Numbered from the stretch's first letter, positions 8,522 to 17,265 are shown. The stretch is 64,000 nucleotides of DNA from Pantoea cypripedii (GCF_002095535.1 NZ_MLJI01000001.1:4226412-4290411); one strand, 5' to 3'. Numbers and translations are program-made. The notes: generated by a model from the sequence alone, not told the origin.

Positions 8522-9568
8522 TTACGGTTGAGATAACTTATCCAATACATCCGCCAACGCCGGGCGGTGATGACCGCGAAAACCGGTCACTGCTTCGGCG
8601 CTTAACAATGCATCCAGCACCGCGTGTTCGGTCGCATCTGCGGCGGCGGCGAGCAGCGGCTCCAGCGCGGCATCTTGCGGGGGCTGCGGTTGCGGCTGGG
8701 TCGAGAACGCCAGCGCGATATCGCCGGAACCGTGTCCCCAGTAGCTGCCAAGCCGTCCCAGAGCCGCACCGGCGCGTTTCGCCACGCGTTTGAGCTGGCG
8801 CGCATCCAGCGGCGCATCCGTCGCCATGATGATGATGATCGAACCCGCATCACGCTGTGGCGTCAGTTCCGGCAGCAGCGGCTCGATCATTTCACCGAGC
8901 CGCACACCGTCCAGCGTTAACGCAGTCAGCGCACCAAAGTTTGCCAGCACCAGCACCCCCAGCGTGGCGTTGAGCGCGGGTATCAGACGCGAGGCGGTGC
9001 CAATTCCGCCTTTCAGGCTGAAGCAGCTCATGCCACGCCCGGCACCGACGCTGCCACGGGCAAAATCCGTCTGCGCATCGTTTAACGCCTGCTGCGCCAG
9101 TGCTTCCGTTACCGCCAGCGCCTGGATGTCATTCAGCCAGCCGTCGTTGCACTCCAGCGCCACGGGATTAACCGTGGGCAGGCTGCGCCCCAGCTCCGGG
9201 TTGCGGCTGATGGCATCACGCACCAGCGTGGTAAACAGCGTTCCGACTGCCAGGGTGTTGCTGAGCAGGATCGGCGTCTGCAACACGCCCAGCTCCTCCA
9301 CCTGCACCAGCCCCACCGGTTTGGCAAAACCGTTAAATACCGCCGCCGCACAGGGCAGCGGCTGCTGAAACAGGTTATCGCCCGGCGGCACAATCGCCGT
9401 GACGCCGGTCTGGATTTCCCCGGCGTCCAGCGTGGCGTGACCAACGCACACACCTGGCACATCACTGATCCGATTGGCTGGCCCGCAGGCACTGCGTGGC
9501 TGGCCGAGCTGACGCTCTGCACGCCAGCGTTGCAGCAGCAGGTCGCGCTGCATCTGTTGAAAATCCAT
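8522..9568 (-). CDS. P1 family peptidase, DmpA type (L-aminopeptidase/D-esterase)
   Basis: Self-processing N-terminal nucleophile hydrolase of the S58/DmpA family, 348 aa from the ATG at 9568, which lies 2 bases after the upstream permease stop. The family core 'NRISDVPGVCVGHAT' begins at about residue 30. The cleavage site and nucleophile are Gly-Ser in 'RDAGSIIIIMATDAPL', equivalent to Gly249-Ser250 of DmpA. The 'GSVGAGRGMSCFSLKGGIG' segment is also conserved. DmpA of Ochrobactrum anthropi has L-aminopeptidase and D-Ala amidase/esterase activity. It is co-transcribed with an importer and an M55 D-aminopeptidase, so a role on mixed D/L peptides is likely. Confidence 0.88.
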   Translation of the reverse strand: MDFQQMQRDLLLQRWRAERQLGQPRSACGPANRISDVPGVCVGHATLDAGEIQTGVTAIVPPGDNLFQQPLPCAAAVFNGFAKPVGLVQVEELGVLQTPILLSNTLAVGTLFTTLVRDAISRNPELGRSLPTVNPVALECNDGWLNDIQALAVTEALAQQALNDAQTDFARGSVGAGRGMSCFSLKGGIGTASRLIPALNATLGVLVLANFGALTALTLDGVRLGEMIEPLLPELTPQRDAGSIIIIMATDAPLDARQLKRVAKRAGAALGRLGSYWGHGSGDIALAFSTQPQPQPPQDAALEPLLAAAADATEHAVLDALLSAEAVTGFRGHHRPALADVLDKLSQP

Positions 9569-9570
9569 GC

Positions 9571-10458
9571 TTAACTCTTCAGTTTGGGATCCAGCGTATC
9601 GCGCAGGGCATCGCCCAGCAGGTTGAACGCCAGCACCGTGATAAAAATGGCCAGACCGGGGAACACGCTGACGTGCCACATGCCTGCCATCATCATGTTG
9701 CGGCTCATCGCCAGAATGTTGCCCCACTCAGGTACGTCCGGCTCCGGGCCAAGGCCGATAAAACTCAGTCCGGCTGCGGTGAGGATACTGGTGCCGATGC
9801 GCATGGTGAAGTAGACAATCACGTTCGACAGCGTACCCGGCAGGATATGGCGCAGCAGGATCACCCGATCCGGCGCACCCGCGCAGCGTACCGCTTCCAC
9901 GTAGGCAGCCTGCTTCAGCGATAACGTTGAGGCACGCACGATACGGGCAAACACCGGCACGCTGAATACCGCCACGGCGATGATCACGTTATTCAGGCCT
10001 GGGCCAAGAATCGCCACCACCGCAATCGCCAGCAGCATACCAGGGAAGGCAAACAACACGTCAGAACCACGCATAATCAGCATGTCGATCCAGCGGCCAT
10101 AGTAGCCCGCCAGCAGGCCGAGCAGCACGCCCACTACCATGCCGAGCGTCACCGACAACACGCCAACGTATAACGAGATACGCGCGCCATAGATAATACG
10201 GCTGAGCAGGTCACGCCCCAGATCGTCAGTACCCATCCAGTGCGCCGCTGACGGCGGTGATGATAATGCCATCCAGTCCGGTGCCATGGGGTCCCACGGG
10301 GCCAGCCACGGGGCGAAAATCGCCACCAGCACCAGCAGCAGCACAAAGCCGCCCGAGACCAGCGCCAGCGGATTGCGCACAAAGGCGTGCAGGAAATCGC
10401 GCCACGGCGAACGGATGGTCTCCTGCGTTGTGGCAGGCAGAGATTGCAGACTCATCAT
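9571..10458 (-). CDS. ABC transporter permease, DppC/GsiD-like
   Basis: Inner-membrane permease of the second peptide importer, 295 aa. Visible are an N-terminal helix at about residues 30-50, the 'HWMGTDDLGRDLLSRIIYGARIS' type segment, further helices, and the EAA loop 'EAVRCAGAPDRVILLRHILP'. The C-terminus 'FNLLGDALRDTLDPKLK' is typical. It overlaps the upstream permease by 4 bases. With its neighbours it matches the size and order of E. coli gsiABCD (glutathione importer), but the operon content suggests other peptides. Confidence 0.93.
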   Translation of the reverse strand: MMSLQSLPATTQETIRSPWRDFLHAFVRNPLALVSGGFVLLLVLVAIFAPWLAPWDPMAPDWMALSSPPSAAHWMGTDDLGRDLLSRIIYGARISLYVGVLSVTLGMVVGVLLGLLAGYYGRWIDMLIMRGSDVLFAFPGMLLAIAVVAILGPGLNNVIIAVAVFSVPVFARIVRASTLSLKQAAYVEAVRCAGAPDRVILLRHILPGTLSNVIVYFTMRIGTSILTAAGLSFIGLGPEPDVPEWGNILAMSRNMMMAGMWHVSVFPGLAIFITVLAFNLLGDALRDTLDPKLKS

Positions 10459-11384
10459 GGCTCCTGTCGCAGGCGAATCGCCGGGTTAACGACCGCATAG
10501 AGCAGGTCTACCAGCAGGTTAATCACAATAAATTCAAACACAAAAAGCATCACCAGTGCCTGAATCACTGGCTGATCCTGGGCTTTGATCGATTCGATCA
10601 ACAGCCAGCCGAGACCCGGCCAGTTGAAGACGCTTTCCACCACGATCGATCCCCCCAGCAGAAAACCAAACTGCAAACCCAGCATGGTGATCACCGGGAT
10701 CAGCGCATTACGCATCACGTGTTTCCAGGTGACCAGCCGGTTACGCAGCCCTTTCGCTTTGGCGGTGCGCACATAATCTTCCTGCGCCACTTCAAGAAAA
10801 GCCGAGCGGGTAAAACGCGCCATCACCGCCGCCACCGAGGAACCAAGCGTGATGGCGGGCAGGATGATATCGGCAGGTTTGTTGAAACCACTGACGGAGA
10901 ACAGACCAAAAGGCATGGCGACAAACTGGATCAGCAGCAAACCCAGCCAGAAGGTGGGCATCGAGATACCACCCACCGCGACGCTCATCAGCGTCCAGTC
11001 CTGCCATTTGCCGCGTTTCAGTGCCGCCAGCACACCGAGAAACAGGCCAAGGATCACCGACCAGGCAAAGCCCGCCAGTGCCAGCCACATGGTCGGCATA
11101 AAGCCTTGTTTAATCACGTCCAGCACCGGTTGCTGCGTGCGATAGGTCACGCCAAGATCGCCACGGAACAGGCCACCGAGCCAGTGCAGATATTGTTGCG
11201 GCAGCGGATCGTTAAGACCGAGGTGCTGACGCGCCGCTTCCACCGCTGCCAGCGGTGCATCCGGTCCGGCGTAGATACGCGCCGGGTCGCCCGGTAGCAG
11301 TTTGATGAAGCCGAATACCAGCAGCGAGACCACCAGCAGTACCGGGATCATCTCCAGCAGACGACGAATAATGTATGCGAACAT
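10455..11384 (-). CDS. ABC transporter permease, DppB/GsiC-like
   Basis: Permease of 309 aa (E. coli GsiC is 306). It has an N-terminal helix starting at residue 9, the family motif 'LPGDPARIYAGPDA', 'HLGLNDPLPQQYL', and an EAA loop 'RTAKAKGLRNRLVTWKHVMRN'. It overlaps the downstream permease gene by 4 bases. A palindromic REP-like element separates it from the binding-protein gene upstream. Confidence 0.93.
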   Translation of the reverse strand: MFAYIIRRLLEMIPVLLVVSLLVFGFIKLLPGDPARIYAGPDAPLAAVEAARQHLGLNDPLPQQYLHWLGGLFRGDLGVTYRTQQPVLDVIKQGFMPTMWLALAGFAWSVILGLFLGVLAALKRGKWQDWTLMSVAVGGISMPTFWLGLLLIQFVAMPFGLFSVSGFNKPADIILPAITLGSSVAAVMARFTRSAFLEVAQEDYVRTAKAKGLRNRLVTWKHVMRNALIPVITMLGLQFGFLLGGSIVVESVFNWPGLGWLLIESIKAQDQPVIQALVMLFVFEFIVINLLVDLLYAVVNPAIRLRQEP

Positions 11385-11397
11385 GCGATTCCTTCTG

Positions 11398-11460
11398 TGT
11401 AGCGGCGCGATTCATCGCGCATCTTGTTAAAAAACCGCGCGATAAATCGCGCCGCTACGG
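11398..11460. repeat. REP-like inverted repeat pair (copy D, opposite arm order)
   Basis: Two arms (GTAGCGGCGCGATTCATCGCGC, written as its core GCGCGATTCATCGCGC, and GCGCGATAAATCGCGCCGC) flank an AT-rich spacer. The arms are arranged in the opposite order to copies A and B. The repeat lies between the binding-protein and permease genes, a position where REP elements often let the binding-protein mRNA outlast that of the permeases. Confidence 0.85.
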
Positions 11461-11469
11461 GTTGTGTGC

Positions 11470-13011
11470 TTACTTAAACGCCGCCTGGGTATAGAGGAAG
11501 TTGCCATCCGCCAGCATAGAAACGCCGGTCAGGTTGCTGCGCTTGCCGACCAGGTTATCCGGCGTACCGAGGAAGGCGACAGGCGCATCTTTCCACAGCA
11601 GCTTCTGCGCTTCGGCATAGGCCACACCGCGTTTGGCCGGGTCCGCCGTTGCCAGGCCACCGGCAATCGCTTTATCCACTGCCGGGTTGCTGTAGTAGGA
11701 CACGTTGTATGAGGTCGGCACCCAGGACTCAGTGGCGTACAGCGGACGCAGCGCCCAGTCAGCATCGCCGGTTGAAGTTGACCAGCCACCGTAGTAAAGG
11801 TCGAACTCGGCTTGCTTCGGATCCTTCACGCCCCACAATTTGGCGTTACGCGTGCCGGAGTCCATCGGAGTGACGGTGACGCGGATGCCCACTGTCGCCA
11901 GCTGCGCTTTCAGGAACTGCGCCGCACGCACGCTGGCAGTGGCGTTGGTGGTCCACAGCTTCAGGTCCAGACCGTTCGGATAACCTGCTGCTTTCAGCAG
12001 CGCTTTGGCTTCATCCGGTGCATAGCGATAGTTCGGGTCGCTTTGCTTTTGGTAGAACTGCACCCCTTCCGGGATAGCCGAGGTGGCCGGTTTGCCCATC
12101 CCGGCGAACGCCACTTTCAGCCACAGGTTGCGGTCGATGGCATAGTTGATCGCCTGACGCACGCGCAGATCCGCCAGCGGCTTATGCTGGGTGTTGATCG
12201 CCATGTAGTAGAGATAAATGCTCGGATCGCGCTGGATCGCCAGCTTGCTGTCGTTCTGCACGGTGCTGATCAGATCGGACGGCAGTGGCCAGATCGCATC
12301 CGCCTGGCCCGATTTGAGCGCCGCGACGCGAGTCGCATCTTCCGGGCTGGGCGAGAAAGTGACGTTATCCACTTTCGGCCAGCCTTTCTGCCAGTAACCG
12401 TCGTATTTGGTCAGGGTGACGGCTTTACCTGGCTGCCAGTTGACGAATTTAAACGGACCGGTGCCGACCGGATGTAAACGCAGCTGCGCTTCATCCGGGT
12501 ACTGTTTCAGAATCGCCGGGCTCCACATCACTGCCGACGGGTGTGCCAGGGTGTTGATAAAGGCACCAAAGGATTGGTTCAGCTCGACTTTGACCTGATC
12601 CGGTGCCAGTACCGTGACTTTCTGGATCATCTTGTACAGGCTGTTGCGCTTCAGACCTTTGGTCTGATCGGCCAGGCGCTCAAGGTTGGCTTTCACCGCT
12701 TCGGCATCGAACGGCGTGCCATCCTGGAAGGTGACGCCTTTACGCAGCGTCAGGGTGAATTCGGTGGCACTGTCGTTGCTGGTGTAGCTGGTTGCCAGCC
12801 AGGGTTGCAGCTTCATCTGCGCATCAAACTGGAACAGACGCTCAAAGATGCCGCTCTGCACTGAATAGCTGACGTTGTCAGAGGTGTCGTGCGGGTCGAG
12901 ACCGGTGATATCGGCATACATCGAAATATGCAGATCCTGCGCCTGTGCGGCAGCCGCCAGGGAGAGGGTAAGTCCGAGTGCGAGCGAGGTGCGACGGAAA
13001 AACGGGTTCAT
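11470..13011 (-). CDS. ABC transporter substrate-binding protein, GsiB-like
   Basis: Periplasmic family-5 solute-binding protein, 513 aa (E. coli GsiB is 512). A signal peptide is clear: basic RR near residue 6, a hydrophobic core, and a probable cleavage after AQA near residue 24. Family landmarks are 'ITGLDPHDTSDN', 'HPVGTGPFKFVNW', 'VRQAINYAIDRNLW' and 'AGYPNGLDLKLW'. By eye it resembles GsiB across its length, which binds glutathione, a gamma-linked peptide. Whether this protein binds glutathione, gamma-D-Glu peptides or others cannot be read from sequence. Confidence 0.92.
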   Translation of the reverse strand: MNPFFRRTSLALGLTLSLAAAAQAQDLHISMYADITGLDPHDTSDNVSYSVQSGIFERLFQFDAQMKLQPWLATSYTSNDSATEFTLTLRKGVTFQDGTPFDAEAVKANLERLADQTKGLKRNSLYKMIQKVTVLAPDQVKVELNQSFGAFINTLAHPSAVMWSPAILKQYPDEAQLRLHPVGTGPFKFVNWQPGKAVTLTKYDGYWQKGWPKVDNVTFSPSPEDATRVAALKSGQADAIWPLPSDLISTVQNDSKLAIQRDPSIYLYYMAINTQHKPLADLRVRQAINYAIDRNLWLKVAFAGMGKPATSAIPEGVQFYQKQSDPNYRYAPDEAKALLKAAGYPNGLDLKLWTTNATASVRAAQFLKAQLATVGIRVTVTPMDSGTRNAKLWGVKDPKQAEFDLYYGGWSTSTGDADWALRPLYATESWVPTSYNVSYYSNPAVDKAIAGGLATADPAKRGVAYAEAQKLLWKDAPVAFLGTPDNLVGKRSNLTGVSMLADGNFLYTQAAFK

Positions 13012-13031
13012 AAAATCTCCTGGTATTGGGG

Positions 13032-14903
13032 TTAGCGCGAAACAATGCCGTCAGCGACCCAGTGCTGCGGCGCAACCTGGCGATAACGGGGTTTAATGAC
13101 CGTTTCTCCCACCTTGCGTAACGGCGAAGGAATCTCGCTGTCGTCGAAGGTGCGTAGTGGACGGTTCTGTGGATCAGCCACTGGCACCGAGGCCAGTAAT
13201 CGTTGGGTATAGGGGTGCTGCGGGTCATTGAATACCGACTGACGTGGCCCCAGCTCGACAATCTGTCCGAGGTACATCACCGCCACGCGGTTAGCGATAC
13301 GCTCGACCACCGCCATATCGTGTGAAATAAAAATCCACGACACACCGGTTTGCTGTTGCAGATCCATCATCAGGTTCACCACCTGCGCCTGAATCGACAC
13401 ATCCAGCGCCGATACCGCTTCGTCGGCGATAATCACCTTCGGTTTCAGCGCCATCGCGCGGGCAATGGCGATGCGCTGACGCTGGCCGCCGGAAAATTCA
13501 TGCGGATAACGGCGCGCATGTTCCGGCAACAGGCCAACGCTTTTCAGCAGTTCTTCCACCTGCGGCGTCGCCTCCTCCAGCGACTTCACCACCCCATGCA
13601 GCAGCAATGGCTCGGCAATGGTGAAGCCCACGGTCAAACGCGGGTTGAGCGAGGCGTAGGGGTCCTGAAACACCATCTGGATTTCACGGCGCAGCGGCTG
13701 GAACTGGGCTTCTTTCAGGTTGGCGATTTCATTGCCCTGAAAATGGATGCTGTCGGCATCGCTGTGAATTAAGCGCATCAGCGCCCGCCCGGTGGTGGAT
13801 TTACCACAGCCGCTCTCACCGACAATCGCCAAGGTTTCTCCCGGCCACAGGGTGAAATCGATCTGCTCCACCGCGTGCACCTGATGGGTCAGCGCCGAAA
13901 AAATGCCGCTGCGAATCGGGTAATAGACTTTCAGGCCGCGTACATCGAGCAGCGGTTTATCGTCGTAACGCGCGGTGCGTTGCTCGGCGTTATCCGTCGG
14001 TTGCGCGCCGAGCAGCGGAAAACGCTGCGGCCACGCGTGTTCACGCATATCACCCAGTCTGGGCACCGCAGCCAGCAGGGCCTTGGTGTAAGGATGCTGC
14101 GGCGCGTTGAAGATTTCCGCCACCGTTCCCTGTTCCACCACGTCGCCGCGATACATCACCACCACGCGATCGGCCACTTCCGCCACCACCCCCATGTCGT
14201 GGGTGATAAACAGCACCGCCATTTCTTTGGCTCGTTGCAGGTCGCGCAGGATGTGCAGAATGCGTGCCTGCACCGTAACGTCGAGCGCGGTAGTGGGTTC
14301 ATCAGCAATCAGCAATTGCGGATCGCAGGCCAGCGCCTGGGCAATCATTACACGCTGACGCATGCCGCCTGACAGCGAGTGCGGGTAGCTTTTCATCACG
14401 CGATCGACATCGGCAATGCGCACCTGGCGCAGCAGTTCACGGGCGCGCGCGTCTGCTTCGGCTTTGCCGCAAATCTGCTGATCACGCAGCGCTTCGGTCA
14501 GCTGATCGCCGACGCGTAACACCGGGTTCAGCGAGGTCATCGGCTCCTGAAAAATCATCGACATCTCACGGCCACGCAACGCGCGGCGCTGGTTTTCGTT
14601 GAGTTTTTCCAGCTGATGCAGCTGACCTTTACGGTCACGAAACTGGATGGAGCCGCGATCAATACGGCCTGAGGCCGCCAGCAGCCCCATTACCGCCAGC
14701 GAGGTCACCGATTTGCCCGATCCGCTTTCGCCGACCACCGCCACGATTTCCCCTTTGTGTATCGCAAAATTGATGCCTTTCAGCGCCTGGCTAACGCCGC
14801 TACGGCCACGAAAGCTGACGCTGAGATCCTGAATAGCGAGGACCGGCGCCGTCGCGGAACCGGCAACGCTGGCGGCGTTGTGAATAAGTGAAGTGTCCGT
14901 CAT
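13032..14903 (-). CDS. ABC transporter dual ATP-binding protein, GsiA-like
   Basis: Fused ATPase with two ABC domains, 623 aa, identical in length to E. coli GsiA. Domain 1 (about 20-280) has Walker A GESGSGKS at 58-65, signature 'LSGGMRQR' and Walker B 'LLIADEPTTALD'. Domain 2 (about 315-605) has Walker A GESGCGKS at 362-369, signature 'FSGGQRQR' and a Walker B aspartate in 'VIIADEAVSALD', where the usual DEP is DEA. The fusion means one gene supplies both ATPases, unlike the + strand importer. It sits between the binding-protein gene and dgcA, with a gap of about 20 bases on each side. Confidence 0.93.
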   Translation of the reverse strand: MTDTSLIHNAASVAGSATAPVLAIQDLSVSFRGRSGVSQALKGINFAIHKGEIVAVVGESGSGKSVTSLAVMGLLAASGRIDRGSIQFRDRKGQLHQLEKLNENQRRALRGREMSMIFQEPMTSLNPVLRVGDQLTEALRDQQICGKAEADARARELLRQVRIADVDRVMKSYPHSLSGGMRQRVMIAQALACDPQLLIADEPTTALDVTVQARILHILRDLQRAKEMAVLFITHDMGVVAEVADRVVVMYRGDVVEQGTVAEIFNAPQHPYTKALLAAVPRLGDMREHAWPQRFPLLGAQPTDNAEQRTARYDDKPLLDVRGLKVYYPIRSGIFSALTHQVHAVEQIDFTLWPGETLAIVGESGCGKSTTGRALMRLIHSDADSIHFQGNEIANLKEAQFQPLRREIQMVFQDPYASLNPRLTVGFTIAEPLLLHGVVKSLEEATPQVEELLKSVGLLPEHARRYPHEFSGGQRQRIAIARAMALKPKVIIADEAVSALDVSIQAQVVNLMMDLQQQTGVSWIFISHDMAVVERIANRVAVMYLGQIVELGPRQSVFNDPQHPYTQRLLASVPVADPQNRPLRTFDDSEIPSPLRKVGETVIKPRYRQVAPQHWVADGIVSR

Positions 14904-14921
14904 CGTTGCTCCGCGTGCGGG

Positions 14922-15887
14922 TTATAGCCAGATTCGGCCCTGGGAATAGGAAAGGAACGGCGAGCTGTCGGCCGCCAGCCAGATCGGGCCATCAAGATCG
15001 ATATGCTCAGCGGCAATCGCCACCGGCAGCGCCGCTTCCATCGCCAGCGATGAACCCAGCATGCAGCCCACCATCAGGCGCATATCCAGCTTCTGTGCTT
15101 CTTCCACCATCGCCAGTGCCTCGGTTAACCCGCCGCATTTATCCAGCTTGATGTTGATCATCTCGTAGCGATTACGCAGCTGCGCAATATCTTCCCGCGT
15201 GTGGCAACTCTCGTCGGCGCACACCGGAATCGGATGGGTGAAACGTTGTAAATCCTGATCCTGACCCGCCGGTAACGGTTGCTCGACCATCGCGATGTTG
15301 TAGGGCAACAGCGCGTTGAGCAGGCTGTGTAAATCGACCCCGGACCAGGCTTCGTTGGCATCAATAATCAGCGTGGCATGGGGGGCTGCCGCGCGAATAG
15401 CCGCCACTTTTTCGAGGATTTCTTCACGGTTCAGTTTAATTTTCAGCAGGATCGCGCCGCGCGACACCGCATCTTCCGCGGCGGCGGCCATATTGGCGAC
15501 GGTATCGAGGCTGAGGGTTTCGGCGGTGATCACCGAAATCGGCTGCTCCTGCTGCGTCAGATGCCAGAAGGATTGCTTCGCCAGCGCTGCATCGAGCCGC
15601 CACAGCGCGCAGTCCAGCGCATTACGCGCTGAACCGGCATGCAGACGGGTTTGCAGATCGACACGGCTGAGGCCCGCTTCAATGTCGGCGCGCAACGCTT
15701 CCAGTTCAGCGTTAACGCTTTCCGGCGTTTCGTCGTAGCGCGGTGTGGGGGTGCATTCGCCGCGACCAATAAAGCCGTTCTGCTCCAGCGTCACACGGAT
15801 CACCGTCACTGCGGTACGCGTGCCACGCGAGATGGCAAACGGGCGCGCCAGCGGCAGCTCCAGCACTTCAATCTGCATGCGCCGCAT
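14922..15887 (-). CDS. dgcA: Dipeptide epimerase / N-acetyl-D-glutamate racemase DgcA
   Basis: Enolase-superfamily racemase (about 321 aa) of the L-Ala-D/L-Glu epimerase group. The K-x-K base pair is in 'LLKIKLNR', the metal ligands are in 'IIDANEAW', 'MVEQPL' and 'CADESCH', the second catalytic Lys in 'INIKLDKCGG', and the substrate motif D-x-D in 'HIDLDGPIWL'. I chose the ATG at 15887, 1 base after the dgcN stop with GGAG 10 bases upstream; a GTG at 15896 would overlap dgcN. The pairing with a DUF1611 gene matches the described dgcN-dgcA D-glutamate pathway, in which DgcA racemises N-acetyl-D-Glu to N-acetyl-L-Glu. Murein dipeptide epimerisation (YcjG role) is the alternative. Confidence 0.8.
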   Translation of the reverse strand: MRRMQIEVLELPLARPFAISRGTRTAVTVIRVTLEQNGFIGRGECTPTPRYDETPESVNAELEALRADIEAGLSRVDLQTRLHAGSARNALDCALWRLDAALAKQSFWHLTQQEQPISVITAETLSLDTVANMAAAAEDAVSRGAILLKIKLNREEILEKVAAIRAAAPHATLIIDANEAWSGVDLHSLLNALLPYNIAMVEQPLPAGQDQDLQRFTHPIPVCADESCHTREDIAQLRNRYEMINIKLDKCGGLTEALAMVEEAQKLDMRLMVGCMLGSSLAMEAALPVAIAAEHIDLDGPIWLAADSSPFLSYSQGRIWL

Positions 15888-15888
15888 C

Positions 15889-16896
15889 TTAGCCACGCTC
15901 CTTCAGCAACGCGGCGATATCAGCGATGCCAAAGCGCACCGGATCGGTGGCGGGCACGCCAAATTCGGCGCTGACTTCGGCGCAGTAAGCACGCGCTTCT
16001 TCTTCGCTGTAGTTCGAGGTGTTGATGGCAAAACCTGCCAGCTGTACCGAATCGCTGGTGACGGCCGCCGCGCGGAAGTTAGCGTCGACGCAATCTTTCA
16101 GGCTCACCATCGGCTGATGCGGCAGATGACGCATATGCGGGCGCCCCATTTCGTGGCACATCACCAGCCAGTGTGGCTGTGCACCGTGGATTAGGCCCAT
16201 TGAAACACCGGCATAGGATGGGTGGAACAGCGAACCCTGGCCTTCAACGATATCCCAGTGGTCATCTTCGTTAGCCGGAGACAGGGCTTCTGCCGCACCG
16301 GCGATAAAGTCGGCGATGACGGCATCGATAGCGATACCTTCACCGGCAACCAGGATACCGGTCTGACCGGTGGCGCGGAAATCAGCTTTCATACCGATAT
16401 CGCGCATCGCCGCTTCCAGTGCCAGCGAGGTGTACATCTTGCCGACGGAGCAGTCGGTACCGACAGTAAGTACACGCTTACCGCTGCGCTTCTTGCCGCT
16501 GCCGACATCCAGCTTCGGACGCATATGACGGATATCGAACAGCTCGACGCCATGTTCCTGCGCCAGCGCCACCAGTTCCGGCTCATCCACCAGACGATGG
16601 TGCAGACCGCTGGCAACGTTCATACCGGCTTTGATGGCGTTACACACGGTTGCCAGCCAGTGCTGCGGCAGATAACCACCGGCGTTGGCGGTGCCGAGCA
16701 CCAGGGTTTTCGCCCCGCGCGCTTTGGCGGTGGCAATGTCGAGTTCTTCCAGACCAAGGCTAACGCTACAGCCCGGCAATTTGATTTCGCCCACGCACTG
16801 CTTCGGTCGCCAGACCTGGATGCCGCGTGCGGTTTTTGCTGCCAGTGGATCGGTAACGTCGCCAAGAAAAAGTAAATAAGGTTGAGGGATCAGCAT
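15889..16896 (-). CDS. dgcN: D-glutamate N-acetyltransferase DgcN (DUF1611 family)
   Basis: 335-aa protein of the DUF1611 family. A P-loop-like segment 'LTVGTDCSVGKMYTSLAL' lies near residue 140, and the His-containing 'ASGLHHRLVD' and 'MCHEMGRPHMRHLPHQP' stretches are conserved in the family. Members called DgcN acetylate D-glutamate using acetyl-CoA; the next gene, dgcA, then racemises the product. It is first in the - strand unit and presumably follows the promoter near 17000. I recognise the family with good confidence; the enzyme assignment rests on the dgcN-dgcA pairing. Confidence 0.75.
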   Translation of the reverse strand: MLIPQPYLLFLGDVTDPLAAKTARGIQVWRPKQCVGEIKLPGCSVSLGLEELDIATAKARGAKTLVLGTANAGGYLPQHWLATVCNAIKAGMNVASGLHHRLVDEPELVALAQEHGVELFDIRHMRPKLDVGSGKKRSGKRVLTVGTDCSVGKMYTSLALEAAMRDIGMKADFRATGQTGILVAGEGIAIDAVIADFIAGAAEALSPANEDDHWDIVEGQGSLFHPSYAGVSMGLIHGAQPHWLVMCHEMGRPHMRHLPHQPMVSLKDCVDANFRAAAVTSDSVQLAGFAINTSNYSEEEARAYCAEVSAEFGVPATDPVRFGIADIAALLKERG

Positions 16897-16983
16897 GATG
16901 TTCTCGTGTCAGACAGGTGAATAGGACCTGAGCTGACTATTTCATGCAGCGCGAAGGGGTGACGAATGCTTGTTTAGTTATAG

Positions 16984-17012
16984 GGTATAACCTGAGGCTA
17001 TAGTCAGATCAA
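16984..17012 (-). promoter_or_regulatory. Probable sigma-70 promoter for the dgcN unit
   Basis: On the - strand TTGATC (17012-17007) and TATACC (16989-16984) are 17 bases apart, about 90 bases before the dgcN ATG. An inverted repeat, TATAGCC...GGTTATA, lies in the spacer and -10 region and could be an operator for a local repressor. No regulator gene for this unit is visible inside the window. Confidence 0.5.
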
Positions 17013-17079
17013 AATCCGATGGCTGAAGGCGTAAAGCGGCGATTTCAGGGGGAAAATGGGGAGATAACGGGCGGGAGAG

Positions 17080-17127
17080 ATAAGAAAATCATTGATAATC
17101 ACCGGTCGATCCCTGACCGCGATTATC
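17080..17127 (-). terminator. Hairpin ending the small AzuC-like transcript
   Basis: On the - strand GATAATC and GATTATC (17127-17121 and 17100-17094) pair around an inner GGTC/GACC stem. The hairpin is followed by a moderately T-rich stretch. It would end a transcript of about 170 nt from the promoter at 17266-17294. The U-tract is weak, so it may instead be a structured 3' end. Confidence 0.45.
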
Positions 17128-17147
17128 GAGGGTTACGTGCGGGGGAC

Positions 17148-17225
17148 TTAGTTTAAAGCACCCGGCGGTACGTGTTTGTAAGTTTCAACATAAGCACGAA
17201 ACACGTATTTGAAGAACCGTTTCAT
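17148..17225 (-). CDS. Small AzuC-like protein, 25 aa
   Basis: A 25-codon ORF reading MKRFFKYVFRAYVETYKH followed by VPPGALN. It has a ribosome site AGGTG 5 bases before the ATG and its own promoter. The basic, aromatic N-terminal half followed by K-x-VPPG is like E. coli AzuC (28 aa, ending in KDVPPGNMFR), the protein part of the dual-function AzuCR RNA tied to carbon metabolism. It is too short for standard gene calling. It lies downstream of mntP on the same strand, about 140 bases away. The AzuC link rests on the short C-terminal motif and the gene design. Confidence 0.65.
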   Translation of the reverse strand: MKRFFKYVFRAYVETYKHVPPGALN

Positions 17226-17265
17226 AAAGCACCTGATTAAAAATAAGTTGAGAAATACTAAAAAA

